A program made the position numbers and the translations under genes. The notes under the pieces were generated by a model. The model saw only the letters and a program-made list of their open reading frames with translations, was not told the origin of the DNA and ran no database searches. Positions 52,684-61,063 of a stretch of 64,000 nucleotides of DNA are shown piece after piece. The stretch's first letter is position 1. Each line of letters opens with the position of its first letter. This stretch comes from a bacterium (GTDB taxonomy: Bacteria > Bdellovibrionota_C > UBA2361 > RFPC01): contig JAUIBK010000011.1 of the NCBI GenBank assembly GCA_030428205.1, positions 33,142 through 97,141 of the forward strand, written 5' to 3'.

Positions 52684-53648
52684 ATCGGCTCTTCCTCTGC
52701 TCTGATAAGATCTCGAATGAAAGCAGCCGCCTCTTGTGAGCTTGATGGATCGAGGTACAGCTGAAATTCGCGTGCGATTGCGTGAGAAACTTGTACTTGG
52801 AGGTTGGCGTAGTGTCCTAGTACGGTGATTCCTTCGTTAGGAAGGCGTACATCATCAACCACGCAGATAGTACCTGAGTCATCGACTCCAAGACCCTCCT
52901 TCCACATCCAGAGATACTTTTCGATAAATCCTGAGGCATACATGCGGTCTTTGGGGGTAAGAAAAGCAGTGACGGGCTCTTGCCCTTCTTTTTGAGGTGT
53001 ACTTGTAAAAGTCATATCGTCGGCAAGATGCACAATCTTTTCTGCTATCATATCGCGAGTGATCCCTGTCACCCCACCTTCTCCGAGGGCAAGAAAGTCT
53101 TTGAGGCTATTGTGCCCAGTTTCTTTGCCGGCATGAACAAGATAAGAAACCATCTCTTCAGATACACCTAATTCAAGCAGAAGTGGTTCGAGTTTGTCAT
53201 ATGCTGAAGCGGAGTAGACTTCTTCTGGAACATCCATTCCCTTTGCTTTGCGTCGTATGATTTCATACGGCTTGTTGAGATCGTGTACAAGTGCACGTTC
53301 GATAACGTAGTCAGCATCACTCTGCTCAGCAACGCCAGCTCTTACAAGCGCATCCATAATTTTTGAAGCAGCGTATCCAACAGCGATGCAGTGCTCTCCA
53401 ATATTTCTGAAGTCTTCTGTTTCTTGTTTGCCTGTATATGGATTATGAATCCCCAAGGATTTTGTCGGGTGAATACCTACCCGTGCAAAGAGTTCAAAGA
53501 CTTTCGGAAAACGCGCTTCAAAATCTGCAAGAACGTCTTTTGGAGAAAAGAGCTGAACGCTGATGTCGGTTTCTTGATGACCTGGAGCTCCAAACTCAAG
53601 AGCTTTCGCATCGAGGGGGGTGCTTGGGGAAAGATGGATCTCTCTCAT
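52677..53648 (-). CDS. HD-domain phosphohydrolase-like protein
   Basis: 323 residues. The HD signature is present: a first His in NIGEHCIAVGYAASKI (about 86), the H-D pair in ALVHDLNKPYEII (122-123), a further His in YLVHAGKETGHNS, and a terminal Asp in VHLADDMTF. This metal-binding set is that of HD phosphohydrolases, which act on nucleotides or cyclic nucleotides. The C-terminal third (about 225-323) is unrecognised. It is a single-gene unit between a barrel gene and the IR upstream of nth. Confidence 0.75.
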   Translation of the reverse strand: MREIHLSPSTPLDAKALEFGAPGHQETDISVQLFSPKDVLADFEARFPKVFELFARVGIHPTKSLGIHNPYTGKQETEDFRNIGEHCIAVGYAASKIMDALVRAGVAEQSDADYVIERALVHDLNKPYEIIRRKAKGMDVPEEVYSASAYDKLEPLLLELGVSEEMVSYLVHAGKETGHNSLKDFLALGEGGVTGITRDMIAEKIVHLADDMTFTSTPQKEGQEPVTAFLTPKDRMYASGFIEKYLWMWKEGLGVDDSGTICVVDDVRLPNEGITVLGHYANLQVQVSHAIAREFQLYLDPSSSQEAAAFIRDLIRAEEEPIQ

Positions 53649-53813
53649 GATACCTCAAAAATAAGTACAATAAGAGCAACCCCATGTAAGAGATACGTGA
53701 GTAGTGTATCTTAGTCAAATTTCTCCTTTCTGCAGGGTGTTATGTATCAATTGTAGTTTTCCTAAGCTTATTGATGAGATGTTTTTCTAGGGCGCTTTGA
53801 GAGTTCATGTTTT
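53649..53813. other. Intergenic gap upstream of the HD gene
   Basis: About 165 bp precede the 166-bp inverted repeat. They probably hold the HD-gene promoter; I see no gene. Confidence 0.35.
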
Positions 53814-53979
53814 TAGGCGGAGGCTGAGGCCAAGAATAAGACCAAAACGAAGATATAGGCAAAGGCTGAGACTAAGAAGAAGGAGAATAAGGACAATCCT
53901 TGCCTACGCATCAGCCTCAGTTCTCTTTCTTGGTCTATATCTTCGTTTTGGTCTTATTCTTGGCCTCAGCCTCCGCCTA
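53814..53979. repeat. 166-bp element with perfect 44-bp inverted repeats
   Basis: Arms 53814-53857 and 53936-53979 are perfectly complementary over 44 bases (TAGGCGGAGGCTGAGG...GAAGATATA). The centre contains degenerate copies of the arm (GGCTGAGACTAAGAAGAAGG), so the arms look built from a repeated purine-rich unit. The outer edge of the right arm coincides exactly with the TAG stop of nth on the minus strand. Confidence 0.95.
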
Positions 53980-54621
53980 TGAGTCATAAACACAGAGCTT
54001 CAAAAGAGCACACTCCTCACACAACGGCCGCTGTGCTTTGCACACTCTTCTTCCATGAAAAATAAGCCAGTGGTGAAGTTCTCGCCATGTTTCAGGAGCA
54101 AAGGCTGCTTTGATTTCCTCTTCTACTTCATCACGTTTCTCAGAGAAGGCGAGCTCAAGCCGCCGAGCAACTCGAAAGACGTGTGTATCAACCGGAAATG
54201 CTGGCTCGATGCCGCGCTCAGAGAGAACGACACTTGCTGTCTTTCTTCCTACTCCAGCTAAAGACTCTAGCTTTTTACGGTCACGAGGAAGTTTCCCAGA
54301 GAACTCCTCGGTGACCTTCTTCGCCATGGCGATAATATTTTTTGATTTTGATTTGTAGTAATTTACTTGACGAATAATCCTTTCGACATCTGACTGCCGA
54401 GCTTTTGCAAGAGCCGAAAAATCAGGATACGTCTCAAAAAGAGCCGGTGTGACTTCGTTCACCTTCTTATCAGTGCACTGTGCAGAGAGGGCCACGGAGA
54501 CGACGAGCTGATAGTTCCCACGAAAGTTGAGCTCAGAACGAGGATTGGGGTAAAGCTCCCTAAAAAGAGACAAGAGGCGTCGTTTTCGTTGAGGAGTCCA
54601 GTATGTGTGTCTCTTCACCAT
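53977..54621 (-). CDS. nth: Endonuclease III
   Basis: A 214-residue bifunctional DNA glycosylase/AP lyase for oxidised pyrimidines. The helix-hairpin-helix LESLAGVGRKTASVVL supplies catalytic Lys127, VDTHVFRVA supplies Asp145, and the 4Fe-4S cluster uses Cys194, 201, 204 and 210 (C-x6-C-x2-C-x5-C). Length and spacing are standard. The TAG stop is the first triplet of the inverted-repeat element at 53814-53979, so the ancestral C terminus may have been trimmed or the stop provided by the repeat. Confidence 0.96.
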   Translation of the reverse strand: MVKRHTYWTPQRKRRLLSLFRELYPNPRSELNFRGNYQLVVSVALSAQCTDKKVNEVTPALFETYPDFSALAKARQSDVERIIRQVNYYKSKSKNIIAMAKKVTEEFSGKLPRDRKKLESLAGVGRKTASVVLSERGIEPAFPVDTHVFRVARRLELAFSEKRDEVEEEIKAAFAPETWRELHHWLIFHGRRVCKAQRPLCEECALLKLCVYDS

Positions 54622-54721
54622 GTGTTCGAATCATATTAGGAAGAAAAAAAGAGTCAAGAAGGGTTGCATAAAATCGCTGAGGTGGCAGAATCTGTGGCTT
54701 CGGGGTTTGTGGATTGTGTGT

Positions 54722-55300
54722 ATGGAGCACGATCTCTTTGTTGTGAAGCTCATGCCTTTAAGTAGTCAATCGTATCCTCTGCCGGATGAAAACCCAGCCC
54801 GTTCTGGTCCCTCCCCCACGCTCGAAGAGACCTTAGCCGTACCGGCTGCAGAAGTTCCCCTGCTGAGTGTCTCAGTGCATGAGCTTGATACACGCTCTGA
54901 ACGTAACCGTTTTGTTATGCTCAGAGAGATGCTCCCAGAAAGGCACAGACTGATGCTTACTCCATATGCTGTTGCGGACTATGAGCGCGAAGGTGCTCGC
55001 CTCTTTCTTACTGATAATAATACAGGCGGGTTTGGCATCTTACCGAGCAAGGAAATCGTCTCTGTCTTTTCACTGCCTGGAACTCGAGTCGGTCGCTATT
55101 TAATTGAAGATGCTATTTTGCGGGGTGGACGGCGCGTAGAGTGTTTTGACATTGGTAATAAGCTTCCAAAACTCTACGCACAGTTTGGCTTTAGCGAAGT
55201 TGATAGGATTCCTTGGGACGATAATCATTCACCGCAGAGCTGGGATTTTGATCGTTACGGCACCCCAGACGTCGTCGTCCTTGATTTACTAACTCAGTAA
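54722..55300 (+). CDS. GNAT-like protein of unknown substrate
   Basis: About 192 residues from the ATG at 54722; upstream in-frame starts would overlap nth and are unlikely. The C-terminal half has GNAT-like features: GFGILPSKEIVSVFSLPG, GRYLIEDAILRGGRRVECFDIGNKLPKLYAQFGFSEV and GTPDVVVLDLL. The first 60 residues are Pro/Ser/Glu-rich. It would bind acetyl-CoA or another acyl donor. Its stop overlaps the start of the N-formylglutamate amidohydrolase (TAATG), so both should be translated together and may act on related amides. Confidence 0.6.
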   Translation: MEHDLFVVKLMPLSSQSYPLPDENPARSGPSPTLEETLAVPAAEVPLLSVSVHELDTRSERNRFVMLREMLPERHRLMLTPYAVADYEREGARLFLTDNNTGGFGILPSKEIVSVFSLPGTRVGRYLIEDAILRGGRRVECFDIGNKLPKLYAQFGFSEVDRIPWDDNHSPQSWDFDRYGTPDVVVLDLLTQ

Positions 55301-56325
55301 TGAAAGCACGACCTGGCCCTTATCAGATTGCTCAAGAAGAGTACCTAGAGGAATTTTCTCTTGCCCAGTGTGAAACATGTGCACACTACCAGTCTCAAGA
55401 CAGATGTCTTGCTTTTCCCGAAGGGGGTATTCCTGCCTCTTTTATGAGTAACCGGATCTCTCACGATTTTGTGCATCCTGCACAGTGTGGTGATTTCCTC
55501 TATACTTGTAACATGCCTCAAGACGTCTTTCCCTATACTCTTAGTTCATCTGAAGTTACTGTTCCTCTCTTTGGAAACATCCCTCATAGCTCAGATTTTT
55601 TTCCGTCAACGTACTATTCGCAACTTGTTCTTACTGGGGAAGAGCTTGCAAATGAGCACCGGCTTATTGTCGATTGGTTTACTGATGAACTTTTTGCTCC
55701 TATTGAGTCGCTTGGCGGACGGTGGCTACGTGCAAATTTTAGCCGCCTTTTACTTGACACTGAGCGGTATGAGTCTGACGAAGATGAACCAATGGCAGCT
55801 CGTGGTGTAGGTGTGATCTATGAAAAGACCTGTCACCAAGAACCTCTTCGTCGAAAACTTTCAGAAGAAGAGCGAGAAAAACTCCTCCGGACATATTACC
55901 GTCCGTACCATCAGGCAATGCTTGTTGGTGTTGAAGCAATACTTGAAGCATTTGGTCAGTGCCTAATCGTTGATTGCCACTCTTTTCCTGAGCATGTCCT
56001 TCCGTACGAGCCCAGTCAAACACTCTCTCGTCCAGATATATGTCTTGGTACTCTACAAGAGCACACACCTCGCGAGCTTGTTGATGAAGTGGCTTCTCTT
56101 GTTGAAGGTAGAGGGCTTACCTTTTCTGAGAATGAGCCGTTTGCTGGAAGCATGGTGCCGTTAAAGCTTTATGGCGATACACGTGTCTCCTCAGTAATGA
56201 TTGAGCTCAATCGTAAGCTCTATATGGACGAGTCTACAGGCGAACAAAGCTCTAACTTTCGCCAGACTCAGGATCTTGTTGCTGAGATGCTTTCACTTCT
56301 TTCGCAGTACGTACAACACGCTTGA
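55300..56325 (+). CDS. N-formylglutamate amidohydrolase-like protein with an N-terminal Cys/His cluster
   Basis: 341 residues. The hydrolase domain (about 85-335) has FGNIPHSSDFFP, RWLRANFSRLLLDTERY, IVDCHSFPEHV (catalytic-metal segment), RPDICLGT and VSSVMIELNRKLYMDE, matching the FGase family. The first 70 residues carry C24-x2-C27-x-H29, C36, H55 and C63 with DRCLAFPEGGIPASF, a separate metal-binding motif that I recall from small stand-alone proteins. Substrate unknown; it may be an N-acyl amino acid made by the coupled GNAT-like protein. Its 3' end overlaps the convergent 380-residue gene by 74 nt. Confidence 0.75.
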   Translation: MKARPGPYQIAQEEYLEEFSLAQCETCAHYQSQDRCLAFPEGGIPASFMSNRISHDFVHPAQCGDFLYTCNMPQDVFPYTLSSSEVTVPLFGNIPHSSDFFPSTYYSQLVLTGEELANEHRLIVDWFTDELFAPIESLGGRWLRANFSRLLLDTERYESDEDEPMAARGVGVIYEKTCHQEPLRRKLSEEEREKLLRTYYRPYHQAMLVGVEAILEAFGQCLIVDCHSFPEHVLPYEPSQTLSRPDICLGTLQEHTPRELVDEVASLVEGRGLTFSENEPFAGSMVPLKLYGDTRVSSVMIELNRKLYMDESTGEQSSNFRQTQDLVAEMLSLLSQYVQHA

Positions 56326-57394
56326 GGAGTGTTGCGTATTTCATCCGCTGGATGTGAGACCAGTGGGATTGTCTGGGTGTCAGGGCCTCAAAAACCTCTC
56401 TATGATCTTGAATCGGAAAGGTACTTTGTTCGCAGAGTGATTGTCGTAGCTCTTCAAGTGGGAGAGTTTCTTGAGAAAAAGCTCTCCATGAATCTTTCAG
56501 GGGGCGGTACTTAGCTTGTGAGTGAAGGAGTAGGACTTCATCAGGGGCACTCTCTCGTAGTGGAGCTGCAAGCTCTCCTATTCGATTTCTTAATCTTGGA
56601 GTTTCTGTTGGGTCTTCTCGATCTCTTGTTAACCTGTAGCAATATCCCCCAACGATTCCACCACGGAGCAGTTTGTTAATAAACAAGCTTGTACGACTCG
56701 TTGGATCAGGAAAATCTCCATAGAGTGCAGCATCAAATGCCTCTTCGATTCTCTGTCGCTGTACCTGCTCTGAAGCCTCTCCATTTCTGTGATCTCCCAG
56801 TGCAAATGCGGCAAGAGCCATATAACGAGCAAGCTCACGTACTGTTACTTGAGAGATTTCCTCTGGCGAAGAGCCTGTCAGGTGAAGACTAAAGGAACTT
56901 AGTGCCCGTGTGCGTTGCTCGGGTGTTTGAGCTGTCAGTACTAGCTCGGCTTTGAGTGCGCCATGAAGTTTGTGTTGAAAGACACGTAACTGAGTAAGAG
57001 AGCATTGTTTGAGAAGCGATCTGTCGCCACTTGAGGGAAGTTTGAGCTCTTCATTTGCAAAATCCCAATCGTTTTCATGGAGGCCGTGCTCGGTAAAAAG
57101 GAGGTCAAAAATCGCATCTTGTTTTTGTCGCTGTTCCATTCCTGTAAGCGAGCGGAGGAGCGGAGCGTGCTGTTTGATGCTCAAATCGGCAGATTCAAAA
57201 ATTTCTCTGAGCCGATCAACGATCTGGATAACTCTACCAATTTCCGTGTTTGCATCAAAAGCTTCAATGAGATCTCCGGACTCAAGAATAGTCCGTAGGA
57301 ATTCGGCCCCAAAATCTCTTGGAGGATGAAGTTGCTCGGATCCAGACGAAGATATGGTTTTGGTGTCAGTCTTTACCATGAAGCGCGCGTACAT
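56252..57394 (-). CDS. Protein of unknown function
   Basis: 380 residues, soluble, mostly helical, no signal peptide. A helix-rich N terminus (FGAEFLRTILESGDLIEAFDANTEIG) and several conserved-looking segments (ITVRELARYMALAAFALGDHRNG, LRGGIVGGYCYRL) are present, but no enzymatic motif. AAAAGG lies upstream of the ATG at 57394. It overlaps the amidohydrolase gene tail to tail by 74 nt. The long frame on this strand and the ribosome site support a real gene. Confidence 0.65.
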   Translation of the reverse strand: MYARFMVKTDTKTISSSGSEQLHPPRDFGAEFLRTILESGDLIEAFDANTEIGRVIQIVDRLREIFESADLSIKQHAPLLRSLTGMEQRQKQDAIFDLLFTEHGLHENDWDFANEELKLPSSGDRSLLKQCSLTQLRVFQHKLHGALKAELVLTAQTPEQRTRALSSFSLHLTGSSPEEISQVTVRELARYMALAAFALGDHRNGEASEQVQRQRIEEAFDAALYGDFPDPTSRTSLFINKLLRGGIVGGYCYRLTRDREDPTETPRLRNRIGELAAPLRESAPDEVLLLHSQAKYRPLKDSWRAFSQETLPLEELRQSLCEQSTFPIQDHREVFEALTPRQSHWSHIQRMKYATLLKRVVRTAKEVKASQQQDPESGES

Positions 57395-57653
57395 GTACTA
57401 CCTTTTCAGTGACAAATATAAAGGAATTGAGAAGCTTACGCGAATTTATCTTTCTCTGTCTTTCATTGTTGTGGCTACCATGTAACTGCTATGGCGTCTC
57501 TCAGGACCAGTGTATACCTCCCGCAAATGAAAATGTCTGACTTCAACAAGCCTAGGCACTTCTTATAGAAAGGCCCTGATCGGGCCTTATCGCTATCTAG
57601 TGCTATGGCCCAAAAGGGTTTGAACGAAGTGAAAAAACTTTATTGAAGTGACA

Positions 57654-57839
57654 CTAGTGGTCCATCCGGTAAATTTTTTCACCCTTTGCGCACATCTTCA
57701 GCCCATCTTGCTCCTCTCCTCCTTCCCGAAATCCTCGAAATACTGGGAGTATTCCTCCGGTTTCGCTCAGTCCGGGGAGGAGCAGTCTGGACTAAATCTG
57801 CGCACCCTTGATGAAAAAATTTACCGGATGGACCACTAG
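57654..57839. mobile_element. 186-bp MITE-like element with 28-bp perfect terminal inverted repeats
   Basis: Arms 57654-57681 and 57812-57839 are perfect complements (CTAGTGGTCCATCCGG...TTTTTTCA). Inner segments also pair imperfectly (CTCCTC near 57710, GAGGAG near 57778), so the whole element can fold into one long hairpin. It encodes nothing. The outer ends read CTAG...CTAG, but I cannot identify a target duplication. This suits a non-autonomous element, though no transposase is present. Confidence 0.7.
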
Positions 57840-57930
57840 CGGGAGGTATGTGTTGTCCCTCGACTCGGCTGAGACTTCGGCGTGAGACTTCGGCGTGAGA
57901 CTTCGGCGTGAGCTCAGTCGAACGCTCGTC

Positions 57931-57997
57931 GCAGGTTGGGGGATACTCCCCGCCCTCGGTGCTGATTGAACCGGAAATTTCAAGTGCGGGGAATATA
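57931..57997 (-). repeat. Dispersed repeat, second copy of 2626-2683
   Basis: On the minus strand, TATATTCCCCGCACTTGAAA and the following bases match 2626-2662 at 32 of 37 positions. Both copies then continue into a GGGG...CCCC hairpin followed by CC(C)A-CCT. The two copies are in opposite orientation. Confidence 0.75.
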
Positions 57998-58144
57998 GAT
58001 AACCGAATGCCTTGATATGCCAACAGGAGTCTTTGAGCTGGGACTGAACTTATACGTGTGAGAGAATGTCGACGGTAGAATTTGTGAATTAATTACACTT
58101 TATGGTAGGTTGTTCTTTGGATTGGGGCATGAAGGACTTGAATC

Positions 58145-59062
58145 ATGATGCACCCTGAAAGAACTCCAGTCGAGAGAGACCCAGATTTTGCTGCTCGGAT
58201 CGTAAAGCAGTACTTTGCTGCATTGAACAATAATGATTTTGAAACATTAGTTGCTCTCTTTGAGGTAGATGCACACGTATTTCCTAGCTCGAGTAATTAT
58301 ACGCCTCAAAACCCGAGAGATTTCTATACCAGGGTGTTTGATCTTACAGAACGAAAAGATATCACGCTCCATACAATTGCAACGAATCCACGAGACCCAA
58401 ATCGAGTGATTGTCCACTTTGGATATAAATGGACACAGGTCGACGGAACGAGAAAAAACTTTCCACATGCATTTGATGAGTTTGTCATCGATCCCACGAG
58501 CTCAAAGATTCGTTCAATAACAATAAATCTTGGTTGTGATACTTTTGAAGTCGCCCCTCCAGCTCAGCACGTTTCTTGGAGCCGCACGTATGAGAGCTTA
58601 CTAGAAAAAACACGAGAACTACCAACTTTTCCTGAGGTGGGTGCGCTGTTTCCATGGGGAACGAAGGCTTTTGCAACGGCTCTTCAAAATGGTTGTAAGG
58701 CCGTAAGTGACCTAGCACCTGCTTCGGGTGGTAGGGTAAGTGCTGCTGTCATTGGGTATCTAGAGCCACGCCTTGATGCTATGGTTCGAAGTGTTGTGAC
58801 GGAAGTTGTTTGCGAAGCACTTGCTCTCGATGTTGAAGAGTGTGTTGATGATTTGATCCTCATCTCGGAGATTCAGAGAAGCAATCAAATCATTGATGAG
58901 TTCGATATACGCAATCGATTAGAACTCTCCTTTAAAAGAACATTTCCAGAAAGGCTTCGCCCATTTTCGGAAGGCGCAGATAGGGAGGATAATGCTGTTC
59001 AGACCTTTGGTGAGCTGGTCGAATGGGTGAAGTGTTGGCTCAGGAGCCCTCTAGAGGTGTGA
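58145..59062 (+). CDS. NTF2-like/ACP-like fusion protein
   Basis: 305 residues. Residues about 13-140 form an NTF2/SnoaL-like cone fold: an N-terminal helix (FAARIVKQYFAALNNNDFETLVALFEVDAHVF) then strands to ITINLGCDTFEV. Residues about 212-300 resemble an acyl carrier protein (MVRSVVTEVVCEALALDVEEC, then helices and a final TFGELVEWVKCWL like TVGDLVEYI). The DSL motif with the phosphopantetheine Ser is replaced by an EIQRSN segment, so it may not be modified. The fusion suggests a non-catalytic or polyketide-linked role. GAAGG precedes the ATG pair. Confidence 0.5.
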   Translation: MMHPERTPVERDPDFAARIVKQYFAALNNNDFETLVALFEVDAHVFPSSSNYTPQNPRDFYTRVFDLTERKDITLHTIATNPRDPNRVIVHFGYKWTQVDGTRKNFPHAFDEFVIDPTSSKIRSITINLGCDTFEVAPPAQHVSWSRTYESLLEKTRELPTFPEVGALFPWGTKAFATALQNGCKAVSDLAPASGGRVSAAVIGYLEPRLDAMVRSVVTEVVCEALALDVEECVDDLILISEIQRSNQIIDEFDIRNRLELSFKRTFPERLRPFSEGADREDNAVQTFGELVEWVKCWLRSPLEV

Positions 59063-59094
59063 GAAAGAGTTTCTTCATGAGAGTCTTGGTAAGC

Positions 59095-59670
59095 TTATCT
59101 TTTGCTGATCCACTTGCTTTGGCTGTCATAAAATCGCCACGGTAAATCCTGGCCTTTACTTATTCCTATGCGAGTCGTTTGTATGATCTGGTTTGCTGTA
59201 AGTGGCTTTTGAGGAGTGATTGAGATTCGTTCTGAATCTAAGAAATGCTCTCCAAGAAGGCTCTTATCAATTCCAAGTGCTTTACATAGTTTGGCAGGGC
59301 CGTTTGTTAGATTGCTGTGCTTATTACATCGTCTTCGTTGAAGCATGATGTCTATTCCTGTTAGTGGCTCTACGGCGCGAATAAGCACAGCTGCTCCCGT
59401 GCCTCTCTTTTCGCTTACGATATTCACACAGTAATGCATTCCGTAGATGAGATACACGTAGCAGTGCCCAGGCTCCCAAAACATAACTTCATTTCGTTCA
59501 GTTCTGCGGTAGTAGCAGTGACACGCTGGATCTGTGTCACCGTGATAGGCTTCTACTTCTACAATTCTTCCGGAGGTTTCTTTGCCGTCTATTATGGTGG
59601 TTAAGGTTGCGCCGAGGAGTCTCTTGGCGAGTTTTAAGGTAGGAAGTTTGTAGAGAGAAGAGGGCTTCAT
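59095..59670 (-). CDS. 3-methyladenine DNA glycosylase (AAG/MPG family)
   Basis: 191 residues. The family hallmarks [53 protein letters not shown] are intact, including the intercalating Tyr and the catalytic Glu in VEVEAY. It removes 3-methyladenine, hypoxanthine and ethenoadenine from DNA. The C-terminal third ([15 protein letters not shown]) is as expected. Monocistronic, convergent with the NTF2-ACP fusion. Confidence 0.94.
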   Translation of the reverse strand: [191 protein letters not shown]

Positions 59671-59891
59671 GGTTTATGAATAATGCAGGCTACTGTTTTA
59701 TTGTCGCTATTCCCAGCATATCGCAGACATCTGCACTCTGTTGCTTCAAGCGCGACGATAATGCCTTGGGACTTAAGACTCTTCACTGTAAAAAACCCTG
59801 ATTTTGAAGAGCTACTCAATTATAGCATGACTTCCTGATGAAAGACTGTTATACGAAAAAGAGTAGTTAGAATTTATTAAGGGAGGCTGCT

Positions 59892-60452
59892 TTGTTTCGT
59901 TTGACTATCCTACTTACGTTCCTTCTGTTCTGTGCTAGCGCTGCGTCAGCAAATACTCCTTTGACGGTTTTGTTTTCGAGCTCCAATAGTATTGCTGTCT
60001 TGAATTCTCCTAATCAACTTTCAAATAGTATTGAATCTAGCGATACGCTTTATGACCTCCATTCAATCGTGAGCAACTCTCAACTGTCAGGGTATGATCT
60101 TGATGGCGAAAGGGTTTTTCAAAATCCCATTCTCGAGCTTGACTATATTGTGAGAGGCTACTCGGGGGATATCGCTTTATGGAAGTTGTCAGTGAATGGA
60201 CAGGATTGCTTCGCAAAAGTTATTGAATTGATGAAAAATAGACCCTCTTCGAGAAAAGATAGGATGTTTGTCGCTCTTTCTTTTAGCAATGCAGTTGTAA
60301 GTAAAAGTGAAGACGGCTCTCGCGATATCATTTCAATTGAGCCTGTAAAGTGGCATCACTATCAGAACGGTGCGGATAGGAGTGTTCAGTGTGTAGTTTC
60401 AAACTCAAAAAAACTAGCACTTGAAGCGAGCCGGATGATAACAGCTGACTAG
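59892..60452 (+). CDS. Exported protein of unknown function
   Basis: 186 residues. TTG start chosen because GGGAGG lies five bases upstream. Signal peptide MFRLTILLTFLLFCASAASA, cleavage before NTPLT. The mature part has mixed strands and a single region of Ser/Asn-rich sequence; no motifs recognised. A Cys pair (QDCFAK and VQCVVS) might form a disulfide. Convergent with the CBM9-like gene 8 bp away. About 220 bp of gene-free sequence precede it. Confidence 0.65.
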   Translation: MFRLTILLTFLLFCASAASANTPLTVLFSSSNSIAVLNSPNQLSNSIESSDTLYDLHSIVSNSQLSGYDLDGERVFQNPILELDYIVRGYSGDIALWKLSVNGQDCFAKVIELMKNRPSSRKDRMFVALSFSNAVVSKSEDGSRDIISIEPVKWHHYQNGADRSVQCVVSNSKKLALEASRMITAD

Positions 60453-60460
60453 TATTTCAG

Positions 60461-61063
60461 TTAGCCTTGGCGAGGCTGTAATAATGCAGCGTTTTCAATG
60501 AGGTGGTAATCAGGTTGCTCCCCCCCTAACTTCTTCCAAGAAAGATAGCGCTTTTTGTCGTCGCTTCCTAAGATAAAGCATACATTCGCGCGAGAGTGAG
60601 CTGCTGCATCGAACTCGATGGACAGCTGCTGGCGAGGGATGAGAATGGCTGCGTTCCATGAATGACTATGTATCTCTGAGAGGCATTGAATTCCTTCTGG
60701 GTGGTGATACCTAGCGTTGTCCTCTGTTCGATAGTCTGAAAACGCAAAGCTCCACCATGCGCCAGTCGGGGCAAGATTAAACTCTTGATAAGCAGTTGAG
60801 TTCTCATCGCAGAGAAAAAGCTCCGCGACATCTTGTTGCCACAATCCTTCGATGTACTCTCCTTCGTTAAGGGATGTGTTGCAAAGAGGTGCTGATGAAA
60901 CCGTAGCAGCAAAGAGAATGTGGTCCATGGAAGCCGCGAGTTGAAACGAAGCCCTTGTCTCGACTTCATTCCCAAACCAATCTATGGAGATAGTGTGTGA
61001 AGGGATTTTGGCGAGAGAGTTAAAGCTGAGCACTGTATCAAAAAGAGTGAGAGGAAGCTTCAT
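60461..61063 (-). CDS. CBM9-like carbohydrate-binding protein
   Basis: 200 residues, no signal peptide. The motif LWQQDVAELFLCDENSTAYQEFNLAPTGAWWSFAFSDYR is typical of CBM9/DUF1083-like sugar-binding domains (xylanase 'CBM9-like'), with a typical LSWKKLGGEQPDYH C-terminal segment. It overlaps the SpoIID-like gene by 4 nt and is last in the nagZ operon. The expected ligand is a cell-wall or other glycan fragment. Since NagZ is a cytoplasmic enzyme, the whole set may handle muropeptide-type sugars in the cytoplasm. Confidence 0.65.
   Translation of the reverse strand: MKLPLTLFDTVLSFNSLAKIPSHTISIDWFGNEVETRASFQLAASMDHILFAATVSSAPLCNTSLNEGEYIEGLWQQDVAELFLCDENSTAYQEFNLAPTGAWWSFAFSDYRTEDNARYHHPEGIQCLSEIHSHSWNAAILIPRQQLSIEFDAAAHSRANVCFILGSDDKKRYLSWKKLGGEQPDYHLIENAALLQPRQG

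Larger units (their letters stand above)
57395..58144. repeat. Repeat-rich intergenic island (750 bp without a gene)
   Basis: From left to right: a perfect AAGGCCC/GGGCCTT hairpin (57570-57588); the 186-bp inverted-repeat element 57654-57839; three tandem copies of the 13-mer GAGACTTCGGCGT (57871-57909); a CTCAGTCGA/CGACTCGG inverted pair flanking them; and the dispersed repeat 57931-57997 shared with 2626-2683. No ORF has a ribosome site. The promoter of the plus-strand gene at 58145 should lie in the last 100 bp. Confidence 0.7.

Noticed and set aside
53797..53982. 61-codon Arg-rich ORF
   Set aside because: It lies entirely in the 44-bp inverted repeat and has a low-complexity translation.
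57654..57839. Full insertion sequence
   Set aside because: Only 186 bp and no transposase frame; treated as MITE-like.
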